Below are positions 1-9,949 of a stretch of 64,000 nt of DNA, in pieces. The stretch lies in NCBI RefSeq assembly GCF_945882965.1, contig NZ_CAMCWY010000006.1, forward strand, positions 1 to 64,000, read 5' to 3'. Under the pieces are notes generated by a model. That model worked only from the letters and a program-made list of their open reading frames with translations, was not told where the DNA came from and ran no database searches. The stretch is from Sphingorhabdus sp. EL138 (GTDB lineage Bacteria > Pseudomonadota > Alphaproteobacteria > Sphingomonadales > Sphingomonadaceae). The position numbers and the translations under genes were made by a program. Every line of letters begins with the position of its first letter. Within the stretch, counting starts at the first letter, position 1.

Positions 1-155
1 CGTTTCCCGGAATATCCTCTGACGCCAGGACGTCAGGTGGGCACCGTGTGATCTGGACCTTAAGGTTTCCCAAACGGCCCAGGCAGGGACAGCTCCCTTA
101 GATAGATAATCGCCTCAGGGATGTTCTCATCAGTTCGTGCCGGACAGTACCGCCA
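1..155 (-). ncRNA. ssrS: 6S RNA (partial at window edge)
   Basis: 6S RNA mimics an open promoter and sequesters sigma-70 RNA polymerase in stationary phase. Read on the minus strand, the segment folds into a long interrupted hairpin. The outer strands ATCCCTGAGGCG and CGTCAGAGGAT can pair, a local GGGA/TCCC hairpin sits in the 5' strand, and an apical stem CTGGGCC/GGTCCAG is capped by GTTT/AAAC. Its place just downstream of zapA in the same orientation is the classic ssrS position. A TATATT about 10 nt upstream of the proposed 5' end could be its -10 box. The 3' end may run past the window edge. The call rests on context and hand folding, not on a covariance model. Confidence 0.72.
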
Positions 156-178
156 AAAAACAATATAAGCCACTTACG

Positions 179-493
179 TTAATTCTCAAGCCTTAGCGCC
201 AGATTTTCCAGCCGGCTCGCAAGCCTCTCTAATATATCGCAGGATTGCAGCATTGCGGCGGAAGGTCCCGCAGTTTCGGCGGGCGTTGTACGACCTGCGT
301 CATGCAGCTTGTCGGCGAGTAGCAGCGCAGAAAACAGGAGCGCGCGCGTTTCTGTCAGGCCACGGGCGCCGCCAGCTGCTTCAAGCGCAGTGGCGTCCAC
401 CAAAGCGCCCAGTTGCAGCAGGCGCTGCTCTTCACCGGCGTTACACGCAACGAAATAGTCGCGACCAGCGATGGATAATTTAACGTCGGGCAT
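179..493 (-). CDS. zapA: Cell division protein ZapA
   Basis: ZapA is a small cytoplasmic protein that cross-links FtsZ filaments and stabilises the Z-ring. The 104-aa product has the family's size and layout: an N-terminal head (MPDVKLSIAGRDYFVAC) and a C-terminal helical half suited to coiled-coil dimerisation (ending in ERLASRLENLALRLEN). The start codon overlaps the stop of the upstream small gene by one base, so the two are co-translated. 6S RNA follows immediately, the conserved zapA-ssrS arrangement of proteobacteria. Confidence 0.88.
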   Translation of the reverse strand: MPDVKLSIAGRDYFVACNAGEEQRLLQLGALVDATALEAAGGARGLTETRALLFSALLLADKLHDAGRTTPAETAGPSAAMLQSCDILERLASRLENLALRLEN

Positions 494-678
494 CAGCGCG
501 CATCCGCCAGTATCTTGTCCAAATCTTGAATGGCCATAAGCGTTTCAGATTTTAGCTTCTCATGCCGCTCGGCAAGGCCATTATCGCCAGTTGGCGCAGG
601 TGCGATTGCCGATTTTTCGATGCGCGACAGGGCACGCTCTATCCGGCCGATTGCCACAATAAATCGTTGTTCTATCAT
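493..678 (-). CDS. Small coiled-coil protein upstream of zapA
   Basis: A 61-aa, helix-rich, charged protein with heptad-like spacing (RFIVAIGRIERALSRIE, then a polar linker, then a second helix). No catalytic motif, signal peptide or membrane segment is visible. Small coiled-coil genes directly upstream of zapA are common in alphaproteobacteria, and the one-base overlap with zapA suggests a joint role at the divisome; that role is inferred. A good TATAAT box lies about 65 bp upstream. Confidence 0.7.
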   Translation of the reverse strand: MIEQRFIVAIGRIERALSRIEKSAIAPAPTGDNGLAERHEKLKSETLMAIQDLDKILADAR

Positions 679-742
679 GGGTTAGTTTCCTTTGCTGAGG
701 AGTCTTAGCAGAGACTATGCCGTATGCAAATGTGTGAACGCG

Positions 743-748
743 ATTATA
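743..748 (-). promoter_or_regulatory. Candidate -10 box for the zapA transcript
   Basis: A perfect TATAAT on the minus strand, with a start site expected near 736. This gives a leader of about 60 nt before the first gene of the zapA unit. The -35 region is poor (GCTTTT at about 17 bp), so the call depends on the -10 alone. Confidence 0.45.
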
Positions 749-898
749 AGCACAAATTCATGGGGAAAAGCGCCCTCGCTCACTTGACGCTTTGCGCTTG
801 CATCCGCAAGGGTTCGCTCCAACGATTCGGCGGTGCCACACACAACAATGTGCTCCGCCACCCGCTCCCGGCCGGGAGTAACCAGTGGGGAAAAGAAC

Positions 899-2857
899 AT
901 GACCGTTAGTGACCAGCAAATGGCCAATGCAATTCGGGCACTGGCCATGGATGCTGTGCAGGCCGCGAATAGCGGTCATCCCGGAATGCCAATGGGCATG
1001 GCCGATGTCGCAACGGTGCTATATTCGAAATTTCTAAAATTCGACCCAAAAGCGCCCGATTGGGCCGACCGTGACCGGTTTGTTTTGTCCGCAGGCCATG
1101 GTTCGATGTTCGCTTATGCGTCCTTATATCTGACTGGCTATGCCAGCCCGACTATCGACGATATTCGTAATTTCCGTCAATTGGGTAGCCCATGTGCGGG
1201 GCATCCTGAAAACTTCCTGCTCGATGGCATTGAATGCACCACCGGTCCATTGGGGCAGGGTTTTGCTATGGCCGTCGGGATGGCCATTGCGGAACGGCAT
1301 TTGAATGCGCGCTTTGGCGATGATCTGGTCGATCACCGTACTTGGGTTGTGGCTGGCGACGGGTGCCTGATGGAGGGCATTAACCATGAAGCCGTTGGTC
1401 TGGCCGGACATCTTGGGTTGGGACGTTTGATTGTGTTCTGGGACGACAACCGCATCACCATCGATGGTTCGACCGACCTTTCCACCAGCGAAGACATTGC
1501 AGGACGGTATAGCGCCAGCGGCTGGCATGTTGAGGCTTGTGATGGACATGATTTCAATGACATAGAGCGCGCAATTAAGACGGCTTTAGCCGACAACCGG
1601 CCCTCATTAATTGCCTGCCGGACTTTGATCGGCAAGGGATCACCAAATAAAGAAGGCACGAAAGCGCCGCATGGCAGCCCGCTTGGCGCAGATGAAATCA
1701 TTGTGACGCGCGCTGCTCTTGATTGGCCTTATCCTGCATTCGAAGTACCCGACGACATTCTTGGGGCATGGCGTGCAACGGGCGAAGCAGGCGCAGCCGC
1801 GCATGCGGATTGGAAATCTAGGTTCGCCGCATCCGCCAAGAACAGTGCGTTTACGGCGGCCATGGCGGGCGAACTAAATAATGCATGGCTGAAGCCGCAT
1901 CTCGATAGCTTGATTGCGGCACCGCAAAAGATTGCCACGCGAAAGGCATCCGAAATCGCGCTGACGGCTGCTACGGCTGCAATATCGGAATTATTGGGTG
2001 GGTCTGCGGATTTAACGGGCTCCAACTTTACCCGCACGGTGTACACCAACACATTGGATAAAAAAGACTATTCGGGCCGCTATGTCAATTACGGTATTCG
2101 TGAATTTGGGATGGCTGCGGCGATGAACGGCATGGCGCTGCATGGCGGCATCATACCGTATGGCGGTACATTCCTGATTTTTTCGGACTATTGCCGTGCA
2201 GCCATTCGGCTGTCCGCTTTGCAAGAAACGCGTGTCATTTACGTCATGACGCACGACTCCATCGGTGTTGGCGAAGACGGCCCGACGCATCAGCCCATTG
2301 AGCAGATTATGTCGATGCGGCTGATCCCCAATTTGGATGTGTATCGGCCATGTGACGTGATTGAGACCGCCGAATGTTGGGCGCTGGCGATTGAAAGCGC
2401 ATCTACGCCCTCGGTGCTGGCGCTTTCGCGGCAAAATCTACCGCAACTGCGCACGGACATTAGCGAGAATTTTTCCGCCAAGGGGGCTTATAAATTGCTC
2501 GCGGCCACCGCGGCACGCAAGGTCATCCTTGTTGCAACGGGTTCTGAAGTGGAGATTGCTACTGTGGTGGCGGACAAGCTCGAAGCACAAGGCATTGGCG
2601 CAGACGTGGTCTCGATGCCAAGCTGGGAGAGGTTTGACGCACAGCCGGCGGCTTATAAATCGGAACTTCTTCCAACCGATACGCTGCGCGTTTCCATTGA
2701 GGCGGGCACAACCATAGGGTGGGAGCGTTATGTCGGCGACGGCCTTCGGTTCGGTATCGATAGCTTTGGCGCTTCTGCACCCATTGATGCGCTTTACGAG
2801 TATTTTGGCCTGACGGCTGACAAGATTACCCCGCAAATTGTCGCCCGCTTGGGCTGA
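899..2857 (+). CDS. tkt: Transketolase
   Basis: Transketolase moves two-carbon ketol units between sugar phosphates in the pentose phosphate pathway, using thiamine diphosphate. The 652-aa product matches the family length. It has the N-terminal substrate His region ([12 protein letters not shown]), the ThDP-binding GDG segment ([16 protein letters not shown]), and the C-terminal pyrimidine-domain segment with [19 protein letters not shown] chose ATG 899 over the upstream in-frame codon at 833 because conserved sequence begins there and GGGGAAAAG sits just before it. The 11-bp gap to gap and 10-bp gap to pgk indicate one operon. Confidence 0.97.
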   Translation: MTVSDQQMANAIRALAMDAVQAANSGHPGMPMGMADVATVLYSKFLKFDPKAPDWADRDRFVLSAGHGSMFAYASLYLTGYASPTIDDIRNFRQLGSPCAGHPENFLLDGIECTTGPLGQGFAMAVGMAIAERHLNARFGDDLVDHRTWVVAGDGCLMEGINHEAVGLAGHLGLGRLIVFWDDNRITIDGSTDLSTSEDIAGRYSASGWHVEACDGHDFNDIERAIKTALADNRPSLIACRTLIGKGSPNKEGTKAPHGSPLGADEIIVTRAALDWPYPAFEVPDDILGAWRATGEAGAAAHADWKSRFAASAKNSAFTAAMAGELNNAWLKPHLDSLIAAPQKIATRKASEIALTAATAAISELLGGSADLTGSNFTRTVYTNTLDKKDYSGRYVNYGIREFGMAAAMNGMALHGGIIPYGGTFLIFSDYCRAAIRLSALQETRVIYVMTHDSIGVGEDGPTHQPIEQIMSMRLIPNLDVYRPCDVIETAECWALAIESASTPSVLALSRQNLPQLRTDISENFSAKGAYKLLAATAARKVILVATGSEVEIATVVADKLEAQGIGADVVSMPSWERFDAQPAAYKSELLPTDTLRVSIEAGTTIGWERYVGDGLRFGIDSFGASAPIDALYEYFGLTADKITPQIVARLG

Positions 2858-2868
2858 TAGGAGCAGTT

Positions 2869-3876
2869 ATGACAGTGAAAGTAGCAATTAACGGTTTTGG
2901 TCGTATCGGCCGTTTGGTCGCCCGCGCGATTTTGGAACGCGATGACCATGATCTGGAACTGGTCGCGATTAACGATCTTGCACCTGCCAAGGCAAACGCC
3001 CTGTTGTTCAAACGTGACAGCGTCCACGGGGCCTTCCCCGGCACGGTTGAGGCCGATGGCAATGACATCATCGTCAATGGTAAGCGGATTCATGTGACGG
3101 CAGAACGTGACCCGGCCAATTTGCCGCATGCGGCCAACGGCGTCGATATTGCGCTAGAATGCACCGGTTTCTTTACAGACCGCGTCAGCGCCGAAAAGCA
3201 TCTTGCGGCAGGCGCAAAGCGCGTCCTGATCTCCGCGCCCGGTAAAAATGTGGACAAGACGGTTGTTTTTGGCGTCAACCATAACGTGCTGAGCGCTGCC
3301 GATATTATCGTGTCAAACGCAAGCTGCACCACCAACTGCTTAGCACCAATGGCAAAGGTCCTGAACGACGCCATTGGTATTGAGCGCGGATTGATGACCA
3401 CGATCCATAGCTACACCAATGATCAAAAGATACTCGACCAAATCCACGATGACATGCGCCGTGCGCGTGCTGCGGGCATGTCGATGATCCCGACAACGAC
3501 TGGCGCTGCGCGCGCTGTTGGCGAAGTTATGCCAGAGCTGAAGGGCAAGCTGGATGGTTCTGCGATCCGCGTGCCTACGCCCAATGTCAGCATCGTCGAC
3601 CTGACCTTCACGCCAAAGCGCGATACCAGCGTTGAAGAAGTCAACGCATTGTTGAAAGCAGCATCCATAGGCGCTTTGCAGGGCGTGTTGGCCTATTCGG
3701 ATGAGCCCTTGGTCTCAATTGACTATAATCATTGTCCCGCAAGTTCGACGATCGACAGCTTGGAAACAGCCGTGATCGACGGCAAGCTTGTGCGTGTGTT
3801 GAGCTGGTATGACAATGAATGGGGTTTCTCCAATCGCATGGTTGATACCGCCGGTGTCATGGGCAAGTTTCTGTAA
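2869..3876 (+). CDS. gap: Glyceraldehyde-3-phosphate dehydrogenase, type I
   Basis: Converts glyceraldehyde 3-phosphate to 1,3-bisphosphoglycerate with NAD in the cytoplasm. At 335 aa it is full length. It starts with the Rossmann motif INGFGRIGR, carries Asp in VAINDL (the residue that favours NAD over NADP), and has the catalytic Cys in [12 protein letters not shown]. Substrate-loop ([10 protein letters not shown]) and C-terminal ([13 protein letters not shown]) signatures are intact. The Shine-Dalgarno TAGGAG lies 5 bp before ATG. It sits between tkt and pgk in one transcription unit. Confidence 0.98.
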   Translation: MTVKVAINGFGRIGRLVARAILERDDHDLELVAINDLAPAKANALLFKRDSVHGAFPGTVEADGNDIIVNGKRIHVTAERDPANLPHAANGVDIALECTGFFTDRVSAEKHLAAGAKRVLISAPGKNVDKTVVFGVNHNVLSAADIIVSNASCTTNCLAPMAKVLNDAIGIERGLMTTIHSYTNDQKILDQIHDDMRRARAAGMSMIPTTTGAARAVGEVMPELKGKLDGSAIRVPTPNVSIVDLTFTPKRDTSVEEVNALLKAASIGALQGVLAYSDEPLVSIDYNHCPASSTIDSLETAVIDGKLVRVLSWYDNEWGFSNRMVDTAGVMGKFL

Positions 3877-3886
3877 GGATCAATAA

Positions 3887-5083
3887 ATGGCATTCCGCTC
3901 GCTCGACGACCTCGGCGATATCAAGGGCAAGCGTGCTTTGGTTCGCGTTGACCTGAACGTCCCCATGGCTGACGGGCGTGTGACGGAAGAAGCGCGCATG
4001 CGTGCGTTGTTGCCGACGGTGCTGGAACTGGCGGATAAGGGAGCCAAGGTCCTGCTGCTTGCACATTTCGGGCGACCCAATGGCGCGAAGCATAGCGAAA
4101 TGTCGGTGTCGATGGTGCTCGACTCCTTGCAAGAAGTGCTTGGCCGCGAGATCATGTTTGTCCCAGAAATAGCGGGCGACGTTGTTGCGCAATCTGTTGG
4201 TATATTGGCCGATGGTGATGTCGCGCTCCTCGAAAACACCCGGTTTTGGCCGGGCGAGGAAGCGAATGACCCTGAACTCGCACGCGCCGTTGCCGCCAAC
4301 GGCGATTTCTATGTAAACGATGCCTTTTCTGCGGCGCACCGTGCGCATATGTCCACCGAAGGCCTTGCGCATGTCCTGCCAGCTTATGCTGGTCGTGCCA
4401 TGGAGGCCGAGTTGAAGGCGCTTCAGGCTGCCTTGGGCGCACCTGAACATCCTGTCGCCGCTGTCGTTGGCGGAGCAAAGGTTTCCACTAAGCTCGACGT
4501 TCTGAACCATCTGGTCAAGCAGGTTGACCATTTGATTATCGGCGGCGGTATGGCCAATACATTTTTGGCTGCGCGCGGTGTCAATGTCAGGAAATCCTTG
4601 TGCGAGCATGATCTGGCAGATCAAGCCAATGCGATTATGGATGCGGCGGATGTCGCAGGCTGCACGGTCCATCTCCCCTATGATGTCGTGACGTCAGTCG
4701 AATTCCGAGCAAACCCGCCAATCCGGACGGTCAATGTGCATGAAGTGGCGGCGGATGAAATGATTTTAGACGTGGGGCCTGCCGCGGTTGAGGCATTGGC
4801 CGATGTTTTGAAAAACTGCCGCACTTTGGTGTGGAATGGCCCATTGGGTGCTTTCGAGATTGAACCTTTTGACGCTGCAACGGTGTCATTGGCGCGGACG
4901 GCGGCTGCCCTGACCCGGGAAGGGTCGCTGGTGTCGGTTGCAGGGGGTGGCGACACCGTTGCCGCACTGGCCCATGCGGGCGTGACTGAAGATTTTACCT
5001 ATGTTTCGACCGCAGGCGGCGCTTTCCTCGAATGGATGGAAGGCAAGCCGCTTCCGGGCGTCGATGCTTTGAATATCGCTTAA
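3887..5083 (+). CDS. pgk: Phosphoglycerate kinase
   Basis: Transfers the acyl phosphate of 1,3-bisphosphoglycerate to ADP. The 398-aa product shows the N-terminal signature [18 protein letters not shown], the HFGRP substrate loop, [13 protein letters not shown], and the C-terminal nucleotide loop [13 protein letters not shown] with STAGGAFLE. Length and domain order are standard. It follows gap after 10 bp. The next gene, fba, stands 75 bp away behind a possible operator, so pgk may end a tkt-gap-pgk unit. Confidence 0.98.
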   Translation: MAFRSLDDLGDIKGKRALVRVDLNVPMADGRVTEEARMRALLPTVLELADKGAKVLLLAHFGRPNGAKHSEMSVSMVLDSLQEVLGREIMFVPEIAGDVVAQSVGILADGDVALLENTRFWPGEEANDPELARAVAANGDFYVNDAFSAAHRAHMSTEGLAHVLPAYAGRAMEAELKALQAALGAPEHPVAAVVGGAKVSTKLDVLNHLVKQVDHLIIGGGMANTFLAARGVNVRKSLCEHDLADQANAIMDAADVAGCTVHLPYDVVTSVEFRANPPIRTVNVHEVAADEMILDVGPAAVEALADVLKNCRTLVWNGPLGAFEIEPFDAATVSLARTAAALTREGSLVSVAGGGDTVAALAHAGVTEDFTYVSTAGGAFLEWMEGKPLPGVDALNIA

Positions 5084-5120
5084 ACCTGCGGTGCAATGCC
5101 CCGTTTTTTTCAATTGCCCA

Positions 5121-5134
5121 TGCATACGTATGCA
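5121..5134. promoter_or_regulatory. Perfect 14-bp palindrome, candidate operator upstream of fba
   Basis: TGCATACGTATGCA is a perfect palindrome with a central CG, 25 bp before the fba start. The TG-N4-CG-N4-CA layout is what LacI-family regulators usually bind. It lies next to an AT-rich TATTAT that could be a -10 box. The regulator is not identified; this is a sequence-shape inference. Confidence 0.4.
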
Positions 5135-5158
5135 AGACCATATTATAGGATGCCAACA

Positions 5159-6046
5159 ATGAATTACGCCGAAATGCTTGCAAAAGTGTCCACTGCCTCG
5201 GGCTTTATTGCTGCACTCGATCAGAGCGGCGGTTCAACTCCCAAGGCGCTCAAGGGATATGGCATAGAGGAAGATGCCTACACGACCGAAGAAGAGATGT
5301 TTGGCCTCATCCACAACATGCGTGCGCGGATCATTACCGCACCCAGCTTTTCCGGCGAGAAAGTATTGGGCGCGATATTGTTCGAACGCACCATGGACGG
5401 CGAAGCAGGCGGCAAGCCCGTGCCGACAGCATTGCAAGACCGCGGCGTTGTGCCTTTCCTTAAGGTAGACAAGGGGCTGGAGGACGAAGTGAACGGTGTT
5501 CAGTTGATGAAGCCAATGCCAGGTCTGGATGCGTTGCTTCAACGCGCCAAGGCCAAGGGCGTGTTTGGCACAAAAAAGCGCTCCGTCATCAACCAAGCGT
5601 CGCCATCGGGCATTGCCGCGATCGTAAAGCAACAATTTGATGTGGCCGAGCAAATCCTCGCTGCTGGATTGATGCCGATAATCGAGCCTGAGGTGAACAT
5701 CAAAAGTGCTGATCGCGCGCACAGCGACATCATCTTGCGTGATGAAATTTTCAAAGCGCTAGAAACCGTATCGGCTGACCACAAGGTCATGTTGAAACTA
5801 TCGATTCCCGCAGAGGCAGGGACGTTTGACGCGCTCATCAATCACCCACGCGTGCTGCGCGTTGTCGCGCTTTCTGGTGGCTATGCCCGTCCGGAGGCTT
5901 GCGCTGAACTTGCCAAGAATAGCGGCATGATCGCCAGCTTCTCCCGCGCTTTATTGGAAGATTTGCGTCACCAGATGACGGCTGAGGAATTTGATGCCGC
6001 GCTTGCCAGCGCCATTGACGAAATCCACGCAGCATCCGCGACCTAG
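5159..6046 (+). CDS. Fructose-bisphosphate aldolase, class I
   Basis: Cleaves fructose 1,6-bisphosphate to two triose phosphates through a Schiff base, without metal. The 295-aa product has the bacterial short class I pattern: AALDQSGGSTPKALKGYGI near the N-terminus, the segment VPFLKVDKGLE, the IIEPEVNI strand, the MLKLSIP lysine region expected to carry the Schiff-base Lys, and SGGYARPEAC near the phosphate site. ATG 5159 is preferred to 5150 and 5096 because AGGA is correctly spaced only for it. The 75-bp upstream gap allows independent control. Confidence 0.93.
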   Translation: MNYAEMLAKVSTASGFIAALDQSGGSTPKALKGYGIEEDAYTTEEEMFGLIHNMRARIITAPSFSGEKVLGAILFERTMDGEAGGKPVPTALQDRGVVPFLKVDKGLEDEVNGVQLMKPMPGLDALLQRAKAKGVFGTKKRSVINQASPSGIAAIVKQQFDVAEQILAAGLMPIIEPEVNIKSADRAHSDIILRDEIFKALETVSADHKVMLKLSIPAEAGTFDALINHPRVLRVVALSGGYARPEACAELAKNSGMIASFSRALLEDLRHQMTAEEFDAALASAIDEIHAASAT

Positions 6047-6109
6047 GGTCAGGACCGCTTATGCGAAAGATGTTTGCCGCCGGCCTAAAGCCCCGCTAAT
6101 GAGCGCGGC

Positions 6110-6733
6110 ATGAAAGAATCTGCCTGCCAATTATACTTGATCTCACCGCTGGACGTAGGCGGCGATTTTCCCGCCCGGCTTGAGGCTGCCTTATCCGCTG
6201 GCCCCGTTGCCGCGTTCCAGTTTCGGGTCAAAGAATTGGATCAGCATGAGGCGGCGGCCCTTGCAGAGCCATTGCAGGCCATTTGCGCTGCGTATGACGT
6301 TGCGTTCATCGTGAATGACAGCGTTGCTTTGGCCAAGCGGTTAAAAGCCGACGGCGTGCATATGGGGCAGGGCGATGGCGACGTTCGTGAGGCGCGGGAA
6401 ATGCTTGGTAGTAACGCACAGATTGGCGTTACCTGTCACAACAGCCGTCATCTGGCGATGGAGGCAGCGGAGGCCGGGGCCGATTATGTGGCCTTTGGCG
6501 CTTTTTATCCCACGGTTACGAAGACGGTGGAACATGTCGCTGAACTCGACACATTACAGAAATGGTCTTTTGTAACGGAGGTCCCCTGCGTTGCCATTGG
6601 CGGCATTACATCAGACAATGCCAAGCCATTAATCGATGCAGGCGCGGATTTCATAGCGGTGAGCAGCGCGGTGTGGAACCATCCGCAGGGTCCCGCCGAA
6701 GCAGTCAAGGCGTTTAACGCATTGCTTGCCTAA
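6110..6733 (+). CDS. thiE: Thiamine-phosphate synthase
   Basis: Joins the pyrimidine (HMP-PP) and thiazole (THZ-P) moieties to make thiamine phosphate. The 207-aa TIM-barrel protein shows the family landmarks: QFRVKE near the diphosphate site, FIVNDSVALAKRLKADGVHMGQGD, IGVTCHN, DYVAFGAFYPTVTK, CVAIGGI and GADFIAVSSAV. It is co-directional with fba and efp. Its product feeds the ThDP needed by the nearby transketolase, but that link is contextual only. A ThiE-like paralogue with altered substrate is possible. Confidence 0.85.
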   Translation: MKESACQLYLISPLDVGGDFPARLEAALSAGPVAAFQFRVKELDQHEAAALAEPLQAICAAYDVAFIVNDSVALAKRLKADGVHMGQGDGDVREAREMLGSNAQIGVTCHNSRHLAMEAAEAGADYVAFGAFYPTVTKTVEHVAELDTLQKWSFVTEVPCVAIGGITSDNAKPLIDAGADFIAVSSAVWNHPQGPAEAVKAFNALLA

Positions 6734-6814
6734 TTGCGCCGTCATCGTTAATGCCCGCGTCCATCGGCACGTTTTTGCGTGTCTGCTCTTTCCATCTGTC
6801 AAGCGAGTGCACTC

Positions 6815-7378
6815 ATGAAAATCAACGCGGTTGAAATCAAGCCGGGTAACATATTGGAATATGAAGGCGGCCTGTGGCGTGTCGTAAAGACCGCGCACAC
6901 CCAACCGGGTAAAGGCGGCGCGTATATGCAAGTTGAGCTCAAAAACCTCCGCGACGGCCGCAAGAACAATATCCGTTTCCGTTCGGCCGAAAGCGTCGAA
7001 AAAGTGCGCCTTGACCAGAAAGATTTTCAGTTTCTCTATGCCGAGGGCGATAATCTGGTGTTCATGGACACGGAAACCTATGATCAAGTGACTTTGCCAA
7101 CCGATCTTCTGGGTGACGCTTCGGCTTTCCTTCAGGACGGCATGGACGTTGTCATGGAAATGTATGATGACGAAGCGCTCTCAGTCGCTTTGCCGGATCA
7201 GATTGAGGCTACGATTGTCGAAGCAGACGCTGTTGTAAAAGGCCAGACGGCGTCATCAAGCTATAAGCCTGCAATCCTCGACAATGGCGTGCGTGTAATG
7301 GTGCCGCCGTTCATCAGCGCAGGTACGCGGATTGTGGTCGATGTTTACGAACGGGAATATGTCCGGAAGGCTGACTAA
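6815..7378 (+). CDS. efp: Translation elongation factor P
   Basis: EF-P enters the ribosomal E site and relieves stalling at polyproline stretches. The 187-aa protein has three beta-barrel domains and the N-terminal KOW-like start [12 protein letters not shown]. The modification-loop Lys lies in [18 protein letters not shown]. The end ([16 protein letters not shown]) is typical. ATG 6815 is chosen because the protein family starts there; the 36 bp upstream are not conserved in character. Its stop overlaps the next start as TAATG. Confidence 0.97.
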   Translation: MKINAVEIKPGNILEYEGGLWRVVKTAHTQPGKGGAYMQVELKNLRDGRKNNIRFRSAESVEKVRLDQKDFQFLYAEGDNLVFMDTETYDQVTLPTDLLGDASAFLQDGMDVVMEMYDDEALSVALPDQIEATIVEADAVVKGQTASSSYKPAILDNGVRVMVPPFISAGTRIVVDVYEREYVRKAD

Positions 7379-8196
7379 TGCCAGCATTAACCGGTCTTTT
7401 GACCATCATGGAAAAAGCAGCCCGTAAAGCGGGCGGCAAGCTTCGCCGCGATTTTGGTGAAATTGAACATTTGCAGGTGTCTCAAAAGGGGCCTGCTGAC
7501 TTCGTATCAAAAGCCGACGAGCGCGCCGAAGATACGATTTTCCGTGAACTTGAAATCGCACGTCCCGATTGGGGCTTTCTAATGGAAGAAGGCGGCGAGA
7601 TTGCAGGGGCGGAGGGTAAACCACGCTTTATCGTCGATCCGCTCGACGGCACGAGCAACTTCCTACATGGCATTCCGCATTTCGCGATTTCGATTGCCGT
7701 ACAAGATCCAAAGCCGGATGGTTCGGGCTGGGGCGATATTTTTGCGGGCCTGGTATACAACCCGATCACCGACGAAAGCTTCTGGGCCGAACGTGGCAAG
7801 GGGGCTTGGCTTGGCAACCGCCGTTTGCGGGTATCTGCGCGCCGTCAGTTGAACGAAGCCCTTATTGCGACGGGCACGCCTTACAAAGGCCATGGCGATT
7901 TTGAAGAATGGACCAAGATTTTTGAGGCCATTGGGCCTTCGGTTTCGGGCATTCGGCGTTTTGGCGCAGCGAGCCTTGATCTCGCTTGGTTGGCCGCTGG
8001 CCGCTACGATGGTTTCTGGGAAAGTGCCTTATCTCCGTGGGATACGGCGGCTGGATGCCTGCTTGTGCGCGAGGCGGGTGGCTTTGTAACCGACTATCGT
8101 GGACGCAGTCCGCACATTGCAGATGTTCAGGTTTTGGCCGCTAACGACATTTTGCACAGCAAGCTGCATAAGCTGTTGGTCGGCGCCATAAAATAA
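7378..8196 (+). CDS. Inositol monophosphatase family protein (SuhB-like)
   Basis: A Mg-dependent phosphatase of the IMPase fold, with a likely substrate of inositol or related sugar phosphates. The 272-aa sequence keeps both metal-binding signatures, IVDPLDGTSNFLHGIPHF (about residue 82) and SPWDTAAGCLLVREAGG (about residue 218), with FLMEEGGE upstream. Its ATG overlaps the efp stop by one base, so it is translationally coupled to efp. SuhB proteins can also bind antitermination complexes; the sequence cannot show whether this one does. Confidence 0.88.
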   Translation: MPALTGLLTIMEKAARKAGGKLRRDFGEIEHLQVSQKGPADFVSKADERAEDTIFRELEIARPDWGFLMEEGGEIAGAEGKPRFIVDPLDGTSNFLHGIPHFAISIAVQDPKPDGSGWGDIFAGLVYNPITDESFWAERGKGAWLGNRRLRVSARRQLNEALIATGTPYKGHGDFEEWTKIFEAIGPSVSGIRRFGAASLDLAWLAAGRYDGFWESALSPWDTAAGCLLVREAGGFVTDYRGRSPHIADVQVLAANDILHSKLHKLLVGAIK

Positions 8197-8233
8197 ACGA
8201 CGAAAATGGCACAAAAAATGACGAGTCTTGGCC

Positions 8234-8262
8234 TTGCAGGTCAGCACTCTTCTGCCTAAAAG
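8234..8262 (+). promoter_or_regulatory. Candidate sigma-70 promoter for the nuo operon
   Basis: In the 102-bp gap before nuoA, TTGCAG (8234-8239) and TAAAAG (8257-8262) are separated by 17 bp. It is a partial match but correctly spaced, with a start site near 8269 and a leader of about 30 nt. There is no other gap before nuoD, so a nuo promoter is expected here. Confidence 0.35.
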
Positions 8263-8298
8263 CGCCGCAACTTACGGGGTTTCGGAAACGAGTCTGAT

Positions 8299-8673
8299 AT
8301 GACTGATTTGTCGCAATATTTGCCTATACTGCTTTTCCTCGTGGTGGCGCTTGCGTTGTCGTCGGCCTTTGTGTTTCTGCCGATAGGTGTTTCGCGATTA
8401 ACGGGCACGCACAAGCCCACAGAGGCAAAGCTCACTGAATATGAGTGCGGCTTTCCTGCGTTCGAAGATTCGCGCAGCCAGTTTGACGTTCGCTTCTACC
8501 TCGTTGCGATTTTGTTTATCATTTTCGACCTTGAAGCTGCCTTTTTGTTTCCATGGGCGGTCAGTCTGGGTGAAACAGGCTGGATTGGTTGGGGCACCAT
8601 GATGCTGTTCCTGTTCGAATTGGTTATTGGATTTATCTATGCATGGAAAGTGGGAGCACTCGAATGGGAGTAA
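8299..8673 (+). CDS. nuoA: NADH-quinone oxidoreductase subunit A
   Basis: Membrane subunit of complex I at the junction of the peripheral and membrane arms. The 124-aa product has three hydrophobic helices (about residues 10-32, 68-90 and 97-118). The conserved loop is [16 protein letters not shown], with the reactive Cys of the quinone-site loop, and [21 protein letters not shown] carries the acidic residues of helix 2. First gene of a 14-gene nuo operon in canonical order. Its end overlaps the nuoB start by 10 bp. Confidence 0.97.
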   Translation: MTDLSQYLPILLFLVVALALSSAFVFLPIGVSRLTGTHKPTEAKLTEYECGFPAFEDSRSQFDVRFYLVAILFIIFDLEAAFLFPWAVSLGETGWIGWGTMMLFLFELVIGFIYAWKVGALEWE

Positions 8674-9200
8674 TCGCGCCATCACACTCTGACGTGCAAG
8701 CGCCGGATGCTGCGTTTTTCAAGGATATTGAAAGCGAAGTGAACGACAAGGGCTTTGTCGTGTCTTCGGCCGAAGACCTGTTTAATTGGGCGCGGACCGG
8801 GTCATTGTGGCCAATGACTTTTGGGCTTGCTTGCTGCGCAGTTGAAATGATTCACGGTTACATGCCGCGCTATGACTTTGAACGTTTTGGTATCGCACCG
8901 CGCGCGTCCCCGCGTCAGTCCGACGTGATGATCGTCGCCGGCACGCTTTGCAATAAAATGGCACCTGCGTTGCGCAAGGTTTACGACCAGATGTCTGAAC
9001 CCAAATATGTCATTTCCATGGGTAGCTGCGCCAATGGCGGCGGCTATTATCATTACAGCTACAGCGTGGTGCGCGGTTGCGACCGCATTGTGCCAGTTGA
9101 TATTTACGTACCCGGATGCCCGCCAACTGCCGAAGCGTTGCTATACGGTATTATGCAGTTGCAGCGTAAAATCCGCCGGACAGGGACCATCGAACGGTGA
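8664..9200 (+). CDS. nuoB: NADH-quinone oxidoreductase subunit B
   Basis: Carries cluster N2, the last iron-sulfur centre before quinone. The 178-aa protein has the adjacent Cys pair in GLACCAVEM, a third Cys in [12 protein letters not shown] and a fourth in [17 protein letters not shown] 8664 (MGVIAPSH) is chosen because it gives the normal subunit length; an in-frame start at 8589 would lie deep inside nuoA. The nuoA/nuoB overlap implies coupled translation. Confidence 0.97.
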   Translation: MGVIAPSHSDVQAPDAAFFKDIESEVNDKGFVVSSAEDLFNWARTGSLWPMTFGLACCAVEMIHGYMPRYDFERFGIAPRASPRQSDVMIVAGTLCNKMAPALRKVYDQMSEPKYVISMGSCANGGGYYHYSYSVVRGCDRIVPVDIYVPGCPPTAEALLYGIMQLQRKIRRTGTIER

Positions 9201-9949
9201 CCCATTCTGCGCCCCTTATCCAAACGCCCGATGGCACGATAGAAGCTATCTCATATACGCTTGGTAAGCATATGGTTTCTATTGAAGAAGCCAATGGTGA
9301 AGTTGCCGTGCACATTCACCGTGATGCGTTGGGTGAGTGTATGTTCAAACTGCGCGACCATTGTGCGTATCAGCAGTTGATGGAAATTGCAGGCGTTGAC
9401 TGGCCCGATCGCGAGCCACGGTTTGAGATTGTCTATTGCCTTTTGAGCCTGACTAAAAACCACCGTATTCGCGTGCATCTGACCACGAATGAAGATCAGC
9501 CTGTGCCTTCGGTCACCAGCATTTGGCCCGTTGCTGGATGGTTGGAGCGCGAAGTGTTCGACATGTATGGCGTGTTATTCTCCGGCAACGCAGATTTGCG
9601 GCGCATTTTGACCGATTATGGTTTTTCGGGACACCCGCAGCGCAAGGACTTTCCATTGTCGGGCTATGTTGAGCTGCGCTATTCCGAAGAGGAAAAGCGC
9701 GTGAAATATGAACCCGCGCAATTGGCGCAGGATTTCCGCAATTTCGACTTTCTTAGCCCCTGGGAAGGCGCGGATTATGTCCTGCCGGGCGATGAGAAAA
9801 CTGGCGAGGGCGCTGGCAACGACGCGCCTCCGCCGGCTACGCCCAAAACAAGCGATACCGCGGCGCAGACGGGCGCGGGTAAGGCAACGAATACAGAAGC
9901 GGTGAAGCGCAGCGTGCATAAACCAAAGTCGACGGGAGACAAAGCATGA
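9197..9949 (+). CDS. nuoC: NADH-quinone oxidoreductase subunit C
   Basis: Peripheral-arm subunit (30-kDa type), separate from NuoD here. It is 250 aa long, starts with GTG inside a GTGA overlap with nuoB, and contains [21 protein letters not shown]-type signature sequence (around residue 120) plus [21 protein letters not shown]. After the conserved domain (about residue 195) comes a low-complexity tail of about 50 residues rich in Ala, Thr, Pro and Lys. The tail is probably disordered and its role is unknown. Confidence 0.96.
   Translation: MTHSAPLIQTPDGTIEAISYTLGKHMVSIEEANGEVAVHIHRDALGECMFKLRDHCAYQQLMEIAGVDWPDREPRFEIVYCLLSLTKNHRIRVHLTTNEDQPVPSVTSIWPVAGWLEREVFDMYGVLFSGNADLRRILTDYGFSGHPQRKDFPLSGYVELRYSEEEKRVKYEPAQLAQDFRNFDFLSPWEGADYVLPGDEKTGEGAGNDAPPPATPKTSDTAAQTGAGKATNTEAVKRSVHKPKSTGDKA

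Noticed and set aside
797-810. CTTGC-ATCC-GCAAG inverted repeat upstream of tkt as an operator
   Set aside because: Only a 5-bp arm and no good promoter around it; could be chance.
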